The notes under the pieces were generated by a model that was not told the origin of the DNA, searched no databases, and saw only the letters and a program-made list of their open reading frames with translations. A stretch of 64,000 nt of DNA from an uncultured Bacteroidales bacterium (GTDB lineage Bacteria; Bacteroidota; Bacteroidia; Bacteroidales; Lentimicrobiaceae). A program made the position numbers and the translations under genes. Of the stretch, positions 34,834-43,745 are shown piece after piece. The stretch spans positions 18,655 to 82,654 of the forward strand of contig CALCQV010000128.1 of the NCBI GenBank assembly GCA_937894795.1. The letters run 5' to 3'. Position 1 is the first letter of the stretch, and every line of letters begins with the position of its first letter.

Positions 34834-37476
34834 ATGTGGTACACTAAAACCAAGGAAGAAGTACTTAAGGAATTCAATGTGAATCCGGCTTTAGGACTCT
34901 CAGAAGATGAAGTTGTCAGAAGGCGTGAAAAATACGGATTAAATGTGCTTCAGGCCAAAAAGAAGAAAAGTGTACTTAGCATGTTTATTGGCCAACTCAG
35001 AGACTGGTTGATATACGTTCTTTTTGCGGCCGTGCTCATCACCATCTTCATGGGCGAATATATAGATGCCACAATCATTCTGATGGTAATTATTATCAAT
35101 GCAGTATTGGGAGTGGTTCAGGAGGTGAAAGCCGGCAAAGCCATTGAAGCATTGCAGAAGATGTCGTCACCCAAAGCACTGGTACGAAGAGATGGACATG
35201 TTGTTGAAGTGGAATCATCAAGCATTGTACCGGGCGATATACTAGTGTTGGATGCAGGCAGATTTGTGGCTGCCGATATAAGGATTGTCGAATCCATGAA
35301 CCTGAAGATTGAAGAATCAGCACTTACCGGCGAATCGGTACCTTCTGATAAGGGGGCTGATTTGTTATACGAGGCTGATACGCCATTGGGCGATAGGGAA
35401 AACCTTGGCTTTATGACAAACCTCGTTACTTACGGCAGAGGTGCCGGGGTTGTCACTGAAACAGGTATGAATACTGAGGTTGGTAAAATTGCTCATTTCC
35501 TTGATTCTGATAGTGAAGGAAAAACACCTTTGGAGGTTAGGTTGGATGAACTGGGCAAGATGCTTGGAAAGATAGCCATAGGAATATGTTTGTTCATCTT
35601 TGTTCTCTCTATATTCCAGGGAAGGGATCTTGCTGAAATGTTTCTCACTTCCGTTTCACTGGCAGTAGCCTCCATCCCCGAAGGATTGGCTGCTATTGTG
35701 GCTGTAGTGCTCTCTATTGGAGTAACTACCATGTCAAAAAAGAATGCAATCATTAAAAGATTACCTGCTGTAGAAACCCTGGGCTCAGTAAACATCATCT
35801 GTTCAGATAAAACAGGTACGCTCACCCAGAATAAGATGACAGTGACCCGTTATTTTACTCTTGACAGCGATAAACAAGTGCTGAGGGATGGTAATAATGA
35901 GTCGGGTGAGGATGCTCTGATGCTGGCAAAAGCAATGATACTGTGCTCTGATGCAACGTTTGAGGATGGAAAGGGAACTGGTGACCCTACTGAAATTGCA
36001 CTCCTTTTATTTGGTGATGATATAAAACTCGACAGGCATGAAGTGACGAAAAGGAATGAACGTGTTGATGAGTTTTCATTTGATTCAGATCGCAAGTTGA
36101 TGTCGACCCTCACCGTCGAGAAAGGCACATACACCGTTTATACCAAAGGAGCTATAGACAATCTTATTAAACTTTCAACCCATGTGCTTAAAGATGGAAA
36201 GGTAGTTGTTCTGACTGATGATCTGAAACAATTGTTCTACAAGGCGACTGAAGAAATGTCGAACCAGGCATTGCGTACACTTGGTGCGGCATACAAACCG
36301 GTTGACAGTGCCATTAGTGCTGTTGATATGGAAAGAGACCTGATACTCATTGGTCTGGTTGGAATGATTGATCCCCCTCGTGAAGAGGTCAAATTATCCA
36401 TTGAACTTGCAAAGAAAGCGGGAATAACAACAATAATGATCACCGGCGATCACCGTAATACGGCATTTGCCATTGCCAATGAATTAAAAATTGCTGATCA
36501 TATTGACCAAACCACTACCGGTCAAAATATTGAGAAACTAAGCGATGTAGAGTTTGCTGAACGCGTTTCCGAGTATAGGGTGTATGCACGTGTTTCACCT
36601 GAACATAAGGTGAAAATTGTCAAGGCGTTGAAAGCAAAGGGCAATGTTGTATCAATGACCGGCGATGGTGTTAATGATGCTCCGTCATTGAGTGCGGCCG
36701 ATATAGGTGTGGCAATGGGAATTACAGGAACAGATGTAGCCAAAGGAGCATCTGATATGATCCTTACCGATGATAATTTCTCAACCATTGTTACCGCTAT
36801 TGAGCAGGGGAGGAATATTTACAATAACATAAAGAAGTCGGTAATATTCCTTCTTACCTGTAATCTGGGTGAGGTAGTAGCCATGTTTGTAACCTTGCTC
36901 ATTGGATGGCAGGTGCCATTATTGGCAGTTCAGCTTTTATGGATAAACCTGTTGACTGATTCATTGCCTGCCATAGCCCTGGGAATGGATAAGGGAGATC
37001 CAGATGTGATGAAAGATAAACCTCGTAATCCTAAAGAAAGTTTCTTTGCCGGAGGTGCCGGTTGGCATGCTGCTACCGGAGGGATTATTATTGGTTTTCT
37101 TACAATCTTTGCATTCTGGTATGGATACTATGAACATGGCTATAGTCCTTTTGATACAGTTCCTGAAGAAATTGTCTCGTATGCCCGTACTATGGCTTTT
37201 ATGGTATTGGTGGCAAGCCAGATGTTCTATTCATTGGCTATGCGTAACAGCACAAAATCGATATTTAAAATTGGAGTTTTTTCAAATAAATACCTGGTCG
37301 GTGCTATTGTTATCGGTATAATAGCCCAACTGCTTGTCATTGAAATCCCTTTTATGCAGAAAGCCTTCGGACTCCAAATGCTTGATGCAAAGGGATGGCT
37401 GATGGCAATAGGCTTGGGATTCATGCCTTTGGCTATTAATGAGCTATTCAAATTGCTGAACCGCCTAAAATCCTGA
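34834..37476 (+). CDS. Calcium-transporting P-type ATPase (P2, PMCA/SERCA-like)
   Basis: An 880-residue P2-type cation ATPase that pumps ions out across the inner membrane. The N-terminal cation ATPase domain is followed by two helices, the actuator loop LTGESVPSDKG, helices 3-4 with VASIPEGLAAIVAVVLSIG (the PEGL motif of Ca2+ pumps), the phosphorylated Asp325 in ICSDKTGTLTQNKM, the nucleotide-binding FDSDRKLM and YTKGA, and the hinge MTGDGVNDAPSLSAADIGVAMG. The C-terminal six-helix block has LLWINLLTDSLPAIALGMD. Calcium is the likely substrate, though Mn2+ cannot be excluded. It is monocistronic. Confidence 0.93.
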   Translation: MWYTKTKEEVLKEFNVNPALGLSEDEVVRRREKYGLNVLQAKKKKSVLSMFIGQLRDWLIYVLFAAVLITIFMGEYIDATIILMVIIINAVLGVVQEVKAGKAIEALQKMSSPKALVRRDGHVVEVESSSIVPGDILVLDAGRFVAADIRIVESMNLKIEESALTGESVPSDKGADLLYEADTPLGDRENLGFMTNLVTYGRGAGVVTETGMNTEVGKIAHFLDSDSEGKTPLEVRLDELGKMLGKIAIGICLFIFVLSIFQGRDLAEMFLTSVSLAVASIPEGLAAIVAVVLSIGVTTMSKKNAIIKRLPAVETLGSVNIICSDKTGTLTQNKMTVTRYFTLDSDKQVLRDGNNESGEDALMLAKAMILCSDATFEDGKGTGDPTEIALLLFGDDIKLDRHEVTKRNERVDEFSFDSDRKLMSTLTVEKGTYTVYTKGAIDNLIKLSTHVLKDGKVVVLTDDLKQLFYKATEEMSNQALRTLGAAYKPVDSAISAVDMERDLILIGLVGMIDPPREEVKLSIELAKKAGITTIMITGDHRNTAFAIANELKIADHIDQTTTGQNIEKLSDVEFAERVSEYRVYARVSPEHKVKIVKALKAKGNVVSMTGDGVNDAPSLSAADIGVAMGITGTDVAKGASDMILTDDNFSTIVTAIEQGRNIYNNIKKSVIFLLTCNLGEVVAMFVTLLIGWQVPLLAVQLLWINLLTDSLPAIALGMDKGDPDVMKDKPRNPKESFFAGGAGWHAATGGIIIGFLTIFAFWYGYYEHGYSPFDTVPEEIVSYARTMAFMVLVASQMFYSLAMRNSTKSIFKIGVFSNKYLVGAIVIGIIAQLLVIEIPFMQKAFGLQMLDAKGWLMAIGLGFMPLAINELFKLLNRLKS

Positions 37477-37607
37477 GAATTACAGGTGCCCTTAAAGGGG
37501 TGAAATCCATTTTTCTGTTTAAAGTTCACTTCATTCTATGAAGGTCGATCAGGCTTGACCGGAATGTGAAGAAGTGTTGATGCCCGAATTAAGTTAAAGT
37601 CCTTTTT

Positions 37608-37694
37608 CATACGTGTTTCATACGTGTTTTATACGTATTTTATACGTGTAAACACGTACGAGATACGTTTGAGATACATACAAAAAACGTATAA
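37608..37694. repeat. Phased tandem array of eight 11-bp TACGT-type units
   Basis: ACGT (once ACAT) cores begin at 37611, 37622, 37633, 37644, 37654, 37665, 37676 and 37687, so spacing is 11, 11, 11, 10, 11, 11, 11. The first two units are identical (CATACGTGTTT), the next two are variants (TATACGTATTT, TATACGTGTAA) and the last four are more diverged. The left half is T-rich after the core and the right half is A-rich. One unit per DNA turn would put all cores on one face of the helix. This suggests a cooperative protein-binding or bending site, or a simple decayed satellite. Confidence 0.7.
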
Positions 37695-37942
37695 AAAAGG
37701 AGTTTATCCTTAAATAATTGATGTGTCAACAGAAGCTTAATCCATTCTCAAGGTTATCCAAAACCAGGTCATAAGCCAGATCTTTGCTCATATTCAGCAA
37801 CGGCTGACCCGAAAATGCTACAGTAATATTTTAAGTATCTATCAAGTGAAGCAATGCTCATTTACTGCATCATCATATTTTATTGAATGGTTAACACATT
37901 ATGAACAGGAAAAATAACCTGCTTCAACTTTTATAAATAGTC

Positions 37943-37950
37943 TATCTTTG
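37943..37950 (+). promoter_or_regulatory. -7 box for the M23 peptidase gene
   Basis: TATCTTTG, 24 bp before the ATG at 37975. It overlaps the alternative TTG start at 37948 and so supports the downstream ATG. Confidence 0.5.
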
Positions 37951-37974
37951 CGCTACGATTACATCACAAACCAC

Positions 37975-38880
37975 ATGGCTTCCAGAAAAAAAAAGTCTGA
38001 TTTCCCTGATAAAAAAGTACCCTGGTACCTAAAGCTGCGCGATAAGTACCGCCTGGTTATTCTTGATGAGGATACCTTTGAAGAAAGGATTTCCTTCAGG
38101 TTGTCAAGGCTTAATGTATTTGTAATAACCGGTATGCTGGCTATCATTTTTATTTTCCTGACCAGTTATATCATTGCATTCACCCCACTTAAGGAATACA
38201 TTCCCGGTTTCAGTGATACTGACGTTCAGGAAGAGCTTTATGAATTGCAGATTCGTGCTGATTCATTGGAAAGAGCATTTGTAAGCAAGGATCTCTATAT
38301 ATCAAATATGCGTAATATCCTTATGGGTGAGGTAGGACAGGAAATAGAAAGTGCTCCTGCAGCTGACACTAATGCCCATCAAAAGTATACCAGGATTTCC
38401 ATAAGGAAATCAAAGGAAGATTCAATTTTACGTGAGGAGTTTGAAAAAAGCAACCGTTATAGTCTAAATGCAGGAGAGAAGAAGGATAATAAAGCGGTTT
38501 CGACTATTGGAATTCCCAGTTTCTTCACTCCGGCAAAGGGTATTATCACCAACCGCTTTAATGCAGCAACACGTCATTATGGCGTTGATATTGTGGCTTC
38601 AAAAAATGAAGCTATAAAGGCTGTTTATGATGGAACAGTAATATTTTCAGAGTGGAGTTCTACTACCGGTCATGTAGTAGCTGTGCAGCATATTAATAAT
38701 GTAATTAGTGTTTATAAGCACAATTCGGTGATTCTACGTAAGCAAGGTTCACATGTGAAGGCGGGTGAAAGCATTGCTATTATTGGAGAATCGGGCGAAT
38801 ATACTACCGGTCCACACCTTCATTTTGAACTCTGGATAAATGGCAATCCGGTGAACCCCGAAAACTATGTGATTTTTTAA
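37975..38880 (+). CDS. M23 family metallopeptidase, membrane-anchored
   Basis: A 301-residue peptidoglycan endopeptidase-type protein. A basic cytoplasmic N-terminus is followed by one transmembrane segment (about 47-70), a short coiled-coil-like stalk (about 85-110) and a C-terminal LytM/M23 domain (about 185-301). The zinc site looks complete: HYGVD (His and Asp) and GPHLHFELW (HxH). It is therefore probably active, cutting peptide cross-links in the periplasm, rather than a degenerate activator. It is followed by dxr after 10 bp and is likely co-transcribed with it. Confidence 0.9.
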   Translation: MASRKKKSDFPDKKVPWYLKLRDKYRLVILDEDTFEERISFRLSRLNVFVITGMLAIIFIFLTSYIIAFTPLKEYIPGFSDTDVQEELYELQIRADSLERAFVSKDLYISNMRNILMGEVGQEIESAPAADTNAHQKYTRISIRKSKEDSILREEFEKSNRYSLNAGEKKDNKAVSTIGIPSFFTPAKGIITNRFNAATRHYGVDIVASKNEAIKAVYDGTVIFSEWSSTTGHVVAVQHINNVISVYKHNSVILRKQGSHVKAGESIAIIGESGEYTTGPHLHFELWINGNPVNPENYVIF

Positions 38881-38890
38881 TTTCGCATTG

Positions 38891-40048
38891 ATGAAAAGGC
38901 GTATAGGCATATATGGGTCAACCGGCTCTATTGGCACACAGGCACTTGAAGTAATTGCCAATCATCAGGATTTGTTTGAAGTTACAGTTCTTGCCGCTAA
39001 CAATAATTCTAATTTGCTGATTCAACAAGCTATGGTTTGTAAGCCGGACTCTGTTGTAATTAGAGATCCTGATCATTACGACAAGGTGTTTAATGCATTG
39101 GATACTCTCGACATCAAAGTGTTTACCGGCAGTGAATCATTGTGCCAATTGATGGAGATGGATTTGTTTGATATGGTGCTTATTGCGATGGTGGGATTTG
39201 AAGGACTCAAACCTACAATGAGTGCCGTTAGTGCCGGTAAAGCTGTGGCACTTGCCAATAAGGAGGTGCTTGTTGTGGCAGGAGAGATAGTGACGGACCT
39301 TGCAAAAGTTAAAAAGGTGCCTTTCATACCGGTCGACTCAGAGCATTCTGCCATTTTTCAATGCTTATCAGGAGAGGTTTCAAAACCTGAAAAGGTTTAT
39401 CTTACTTCATCAGGCGGCCCTTTCAGGGGTATGACCAGAGATGAAATGCTTAATGTGAACGTGCAACAAGCCTTAAAGCATCCTAACTGGTCAATGGGTC
39501 GCAAAATATCAATTGATTCTGCTACAATGATGAACAAGGGATTCGAAGTGATTGAAGCTAAATGGCTCTTTTCACTTACACCTACACAAATTGATATTTT
39601 AGTTCATCCTCAATGTATTGTTCATAGTATGGTCCAATTCAGAGATGGTACCCTGAAGGCTCAATTGGGCTTACCTGATATGAAATTGCCCATTCAATAT
39701 GCCCTGTCGTATCCTTACAGGTTAGATGCCAACTTTGGCCGTGTCGATTTTGCCGATATGCATTCATTAACCTTTGAAGCTCCTGATAGAAATGCGTTTC
39801 CTTGTATTGATCTGGCCTATGGTGCTATTGAACAGGGTGGTAATATGCCTTGCATTTTAAATGCTGCCAACGAAATTGCTGTTTCACAATTTCTATGCGG
39901 TAAGATTAGATTCTACCAAATACCTTTAATCATTGAAAGATGCATGGTAAAAGCCGATTTCGATAAGAAACCCGAATATGAAGTGCTGTTGGAGACAAAT
40001 AAACGCGTAAGGTCAATGGCTACAGATTTTTGCACTTCAATCCACTGA
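38891..40048 (+). CDS. dxr: 1-deoxy-D-xylulose 5-phosphate reductoisomerase
   Basis: A 385-residue DXR, which makes 2-C-methyl-D-erythritol 4-phosphate in the MEP isoprenoid pathway. The NADPH motif is GSTGSIGTQALEV, then ALANKEVLVVAGE, the metal site VDSEHSAIFQCL, the flexible loop HPNWSMGRKISIDSATMMNKG and the C-terminal AANEIAV. ATG 38891 is preferred to the adjacent TTG 38888. Its presence shows the MEP route, while a class II HMG-CoA reductase is encoded at the right edge of the window. Confidence 0.97.
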   Translation: MKRRIGIYGSTGSIGTQALEVIANHQDLFEVTVLAANNNSNLLIQQAMVCKPDSVVIRDPDHYDKVFNALDTLDIKVFTGSESLCQLMEMDLFDMVLIAMVGFEGLKPTMSAVSAGKAVALANKEVLVVAGEIVTDLAKVKKVPFIPVDSEHSAIFQCLSGEVSKPEKVYLTSSGGPFRGMTRDEMLNVNVQQALKHPNWSMGRKISIDSATMMNKGFEVIEAKWLFSLTPTQIDILVHPQCIVHSMVQFRDGTLKAQLGLPDMKLPIQYALSYPYRLDANFGRVDFADMHSLTFEAPDRNAFPCIDLAYGAIEQGGNMPCILNAANEIAVSQFLCGKIRFYQIPLIIERCMVKADFDKKPEYEVLLETNKRVRSMATDFCTSIH

Positions 40049-40110
40049 TAAATTAACAAACTTTTGCAGGTGTTGTTATTACGGTTAATTTCACATGAAC
40101 CATAACTTAC

Positions 40111-40118
40111 TATCTTTG
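40111..40118 (+). promoter_or_regulatory. -7 box for rseP
   Basis: TATCTTTG with a weak TTTC 19 bases upstream (40088-40091), 27 bp before the rseP ATG. Confidence 0.45.
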
Positions 40119-40145
40119 TTGACTCAAAAAATATAATTCCCTAAT

Positions 40146-41468
40146 ATGGAAATACTGATTAAAGCTGCACAATTGCTTTTAAGCTTATCAATTTTGGTAA
40201 TATTTCATGAATTCGGTCACTTTATTGCTGCCAAGATATTTAAGACCAGGGTTGAAAAATTCTATCTCTTTTTTGATCCATGGTTTTCACTCTTCAAATT
40301 TAAGAAAGGTGAAACGGAGTACGGAATGGGGTGGCTGCCATTGGGCGGATACGTTAAAATATCAGGAATGATTGATGAATCGATGGATAAAGACCAGATG
40401 AATCAGCCTGCTCAGCCCTGGGAGTTCAGGTCAAAACCCACCTGGCAACGATTGATCATAATGCTTGGTGGTGTGACCGTAAATGTACTTCTTGCTTTTG
40501 CCATTTATATTTGCATATTGTGGATGTGGGGTGAACAGTACTTGCCTACATCAGAGGTAAAATACGGTATTGTGGCTGATACAATGGCTGAGAAAATGGG
40601 ATTGCGGGATGGCGATAAGATTCTCACGGTAGATAATGAGTATATTGAAGATTTCTATAAGATTCCCGGAAAGATTATCCTGGATAATGCCAAGACCATT
40701 CAGGTGCTCAGAGATGAAAAACCATTTACGGTTAATATACCTGAAGGCTTCATTGCCAAACTATTGAAGCACCAATCACCCGAATTTATCAATCCACGTA
40801 TTCCTTTTATTATTGGTGATTTTACCAAAGAATCAGCAGGGCTGAAAGCCGGTCTTCAGAAGGGTGACAGAATCATTGGTATAAATGATACCACGCTTCT
40901 ATATTTTGATCAGTATAAAAATGTACTCGACAGTTTGGCAAGCAAATCAATTGCTTTAACTGCGCTCAGGGGCACTGATACGTTGAGTTTTAATGTTCAA
41001 TTGGATGAAACGGCGAAAATTGGTGCCTACATTACCAATCCAACCTCTTTGTTTAAGGTTAGTGAGCGTGAATACTCATTAGTCTCAGCTATACCTGCAG
41101 GCTTTACCAAAACCTGGAAACAGGCTGCTAATTATCTAAAGCAGTTGAAATTATTGTTCATGCCGGAAGCGAAAGCCTATGAATCATTAGGTGGTTTCAT
41201 TGCAATTGGAAATATTTTCCCGGCTGAATGGGACTGGATGTCGTTTTGGAGCCTGACAGCTTTTCTATCCATAATACTTGCTATTATGAACATCCTGCCT
41301 ATACCAGCTTTGGATGGAGGGCACGTTCTTTTCCTGATGTATGAAATCATTACAGGACGGAAACCTTCAGATAAATTCCTGGAGTATGCACAGGTGGTAG
41401 GAATGGTTATACTGTTTGGACTATTGATCTTTGCTAATGGAAACGATATTATCAAATTGTTTAAGTAA
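40146..41468 (+). CDS. rseP: Site-2 intramembrane zinc protease RseP
   Basis: A 440-residue S2P protease of the inner membrane. The zinc motif HEFGH is at residues 21-25 inside the first helix, and the third zinc ligand is in NILPIPALDGGHVLF near the C-terminus. Two PDZ-like segments lie between (around residues 125-200 and 205-290, for example SAGLKAGLQKGDRIIGIND). RseP-type proteases cleave anti-sigma factors and remnant signal peptides. It lies about 100 bp after dxr; dxr-rseP order is common in bacteria. Its own -7 box is at 40111. Confidence 0.95.
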   Translation: MEILIKAAQLLLSLSILVIFHEFGHFIAAKIFKTRVEKFYLFFDPWFSLFKFKKGETEYGMGWLPLGGYVKISGMIDESMDKDQMNQPAQPWEFRSKPTWQRLIIMLGGVTVNVLLAFAIYICILWMWGEQYLPTSEVKYGIVADTMAEKMGLRDGDKILTVDNEYIEDFYKIPGKIILDNAKTIQVLRDEKPFTVNIPEGFIAKLLKHQSPEFINPRIPFIIGDFTKESAGLKAGLQKGDRIIGINDTTLLYFDQYKNVLDSLASKSIALTALRGTDTLSFNVQLDETAKIGAYITNPTSLFKVSEREYSLVSAIPAGFTKTWKQAANYLKQLKLLFMPEAKAYESLGGFIAIGNIFPAEWDWMSFWSLTAFLSIILAIMNILPIPALDGGHVLFLMYEIITGRKPSDKFLEYAQVVGMVILFGLLIFANGNDIIKLFK

Positions 41469-41520
41469 TATTTCACATCAATTATTGAATTGCATTTTCC
41501 TTATCATAATCAAATTATAA

Positions 41521-41556
41521 ATAAAAAAGAGTCAGCAACCGCTGCCTCCTTTTTAT
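41521..41556. terminator. Imperfect bidirectional terminator between rseP and yitT-like gene
   Basis: CAGC (41533-41536) pairs with GCTG (41541-41544). The stem continues through GAG/CTC and AAAAA/TTTTT with two mismatches, giving a U-tract on both strands between convergent genes. Confidence 0.7.
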
Positions 41557-41572
41557 TTATACACTTGGGATG

Positions 41573-42466
41573 TTAATCCTCCAGTTTGTCGTGCAATGAT
41601 TTGAATCCCTGGCCCAGGATTTCGTGAGCATCCATGATAGTGAGGAAGGCTTTGGGATCAATTTTATTGATAAACTCCTCAAGCATAGCCAATTCCCGTC
41701 GGTTAACTACTGTAAAGATCACCTTCTTCTCCTGGCCGTTGAACATCCCTTCACCTTGCAGGAAAGTGCCGCCACGGTTGAGGTCATTAATGATCTTATC
41801 TCGTATTTCCTGATGTTTATCTGAAACTATGAAGATTGTTTTTTCGTAGTTTACCCCTGAGAGGACGGTATCTATGGTTTTGCCCATAACGAATATGGTA
41901 ATCCAAGAATACAACGGAATTCTCCAATCGCCAAAAGCCACAAATCCCACCAACACAATCAATGAATCAACAGCCATCATTAACTGGCCCAATGGAAGGC
42001 GGGTGTAACGGGCAATTATCATAGCAATGACATCGGAACCTCCTGAAGTTGCCTTTGATTTGAATATCATACCTACCCCTGCACCTACCAGAGCACCACC
42101 AAAAACTGACGACAGCAAAGGATCAGATTCAACCAGCGGCTCGAATTTCGAGAAATAGGATAGCACGTCGACAAAAACAGAGGTTAGTACAAACCCTACA
42201 ACCGTTTTTGTACCAAATCTTGGACCTAATACCCTGGTTCCGATAATCGTGAGCGGTATATTGAATAACAATGCGGTTAAACCTACCGGGGTGCCGAATA
42301 AATGGTGCAGAACGATAGAAATACCATATATACCTCCCGGCACAATTTTATATGGAGTAATAAAGTAAACATAACCGGCAGAGACAAGGAAAGTGCCTAC
42401 CAGTATAAATGAATATGAGATGAACCACTTTTTAGTGAACAATTGCTCTTTCTGCAGAAATGGCAT
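41573..42466 (-). CDS. YitT family membrane protein (DUF2179), copy 1
   Basis: A 297-residue protein with five or six N-terminal hydrophobic segments (YCS/YitT region, about residues 15-205) and a C-terminal soluble DUF2179 domain (about 225-290; FTVVNRRELAMLEEFI). ATG 42466 (MPFLQKEQLF) is chosen over 42502, because its N-terminus aligns with the upstream paralogue. Function of the family is unknown; the ligand or solute has not been shown. It follows its paralogue by 54 bp and is probably co-transcribed with it. Confidence 0.86.
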   Translation of the reverse strand: MPFLQKEQLFTKKWFISYSFILVGTFLVSAGYVYFITPYKIVPGGIYGISIVLHHLFGTPVGLTALLFNIPLTIIGTRVLGPRFGTKTVVGFVLTSVFVDVLSYFSKFEPLVESDPLLSSVFGGALVGAGVGMIFKSKATSGGSDVIAMIIARYTRLPLGQLMMAVDSLIVLVGFVAFGDWRIPLYSWITIFVMGKTIDTVLSGVNYEKTIFIVSDKHQEIRDKIINDLNRGGTFLQGEGMFNGQEKKVIFTVVNRRELAMLEEFINKIDPKAFLTIMDAHEILGQGFKSLHDKLED

Positions 42467-42520
42467 AGTAATAAAGTATAAAGTATGATTAAAGAAAAAC
42501 AAACTAAACTGAAATGAAGG

Positions 42521-43450
42521 CTATAGCTCAGCAACTTTATCACCTAATGATCTGAAGCCTTCGCCCAGGATTTCATTTGCATCTACTACAGTAACAAAGG
42601 CTTCCGGATCAATCTGGTGAATATACTCTTGTAATATCGCGAGTTCCCGCCTGTTAACTACTGTAAAGATGATGGTTTTATCACTATCATTATACATCCC
42701 TTTGCCCGGTATATAAGTTCCTCCCCGTTGGAGATCATTGATGATCTTGTCGCGAATGAGCGTAAACTCGTTTGAAATAATCAGCAGCATTTTGTCATAA
42801 CTGACTCCTTGCATAGTGATATCAATTATCTTGCCTGTAATGAAGATAACTATCCATGAATACAAGGGAATACGCCAGTCTTTGAATACTACAAGACCAA
42901 ACAGTACAATGGCTGAGTCCACATAAATCATAAGCTGCCCCAGAGGAAGGCGGGTGTATTTAGATATTATCATCGCTACTATGTCGGAGCCTCCTGAAGT
43001 TGCTTTGGCCTTGAAGATGAGACCTAAGCCAAATCCAATAAGCACACCTCCGAAAATACAAGCCATCAATACTTCATTTGCCAGTCCCAAGGGGTCGTTT
43101 TCACCTACAAAATAGGTTAGAACATCCATAAATACAGAAGTCAGTACAAATCCCACAACTGTCTTAATACCAAACCGGGGGCCAAGTACTTTTATACCAA
43201 TAATTGTGAGTGGGACATTAAGCACCAGTCCAAACAAACCTATGGGTATACCTGTGGGCCAGAAGGAAAAGGTACCTACGGTAAGATGGTGAACTACAAT
43301 ACCGATACCATATACACCACCGGGAACAATATTATAAGGGTTGATAAAAAATACAAAACCGGCAGCAAGAATAAAAGACCCTATGGTGATTAATGCATAG
43401 GCTTTAAACCATCGTGCTGAAAACAACTTTTCGTTTTGACCAGATGCCAT
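42521..43450 (-). CDS. YitT family membrane protein (DUF2179), copy 2
   Basis: A 309-residue paralogue of the next gene, with the same architecture: hydrophobic segments, the shared block KATSGGSDIVAMIISKYTRL, and the DUF2179 end with FTVVNRRELAILQEYI. Many identical blocks show a tandem duplication, but the sequences have diverged throughout and this copy has a 12-residue-longer loop (HLTVGTFSFWPTGIPIG). ATG 43450 is chosen, because a clear promoter at 43486-43517 lies inside the longer frame that opens at 43516. Confidence 0.86.
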   Translation of the reverse strand: MASGQNEKLFSARWFKAYALITIGSFILAAGFVFFINPYNIVPGGVYGIGIVVHHLTVGTFSFWPTGIPIGLFGLVLNVPLTIIGIKVLGPRFGIKTVVGFVLTSVFMDVLTYFVGENDPLGLANEVLMACIFGGVLIGFGLGLIFKAKATSGGSDIVAMIISKYTRLPLGQLMIYVDSAIVLFGLVVFKDWRIPLYSWIVIFITGKIIDITMQGVSYDKMLLIISNEFTLIRDKIINDLQRGGTYIPGKGMYNDSDKTIIFTVVNRRELAILQEYIHQIDPEAFVTVVDANEILGEGFRSLGDKVAEL

Positions 43451-43485
43451 ATATTTGTAGTTTTGAAGAATGTTGAAATTCTCTG

Positions 43486-43517
43486 CAAAGCTACTGCACA
43501 ATATACGGGTGTGCAAA
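43486..43517 (-). promoter_or_regulatory. Promoter for the yitT-like pair
   Basis: On the minus strand TTTG (43517-43514), 20 bases, TAGCTTTG (43493-43486). This is an exact match to the phylum consensus, 36 bp before the ATG at 43450. Confidence 0.7.
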
Positions 43518-43745
43518 TCGTTTTATAATTCTTCGAAGTTTTAATTCATCAGTGGAGTGGTTTATTTATATTTTTGTACATTTGGCACCTAAATCTTTTT
43601 AAACTGTATTGTACCTGTATTGTATTACTTTTGTGATTATTTTTGATTAATAGGAAAAATAGCTGTCGAATTCCCCCTTCAACTTTCGACAAATAACTTA
43701 CAATAAAGGAAACCGTTGCTGAAACTAACTATAAGAAATGCTACA

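Larger units (their letters stand above)
37477..37974. other. Long non-coding region between the P-type ATPase and M23 genes
   Basis: About 498 bp with no credible coding frame and no RNA gene that I recognise. It holds the phased 11-bp repeat array (37608-37694) and, at its right end, the -7 box of the peptidase gene. No clear terminator with a U-tract was found after the ATPase gene. Confidence 0.6.

Noticed and set aside
37608..37694. CRISPR-like array
   Set aside because: Units are 11 bp with no spacers and no cas genes in the window.
41573..43450. Assembly duplication of the YitT-like genes
   Set aside because: The two copies differ at many codons and in length, so they are true paralogues.
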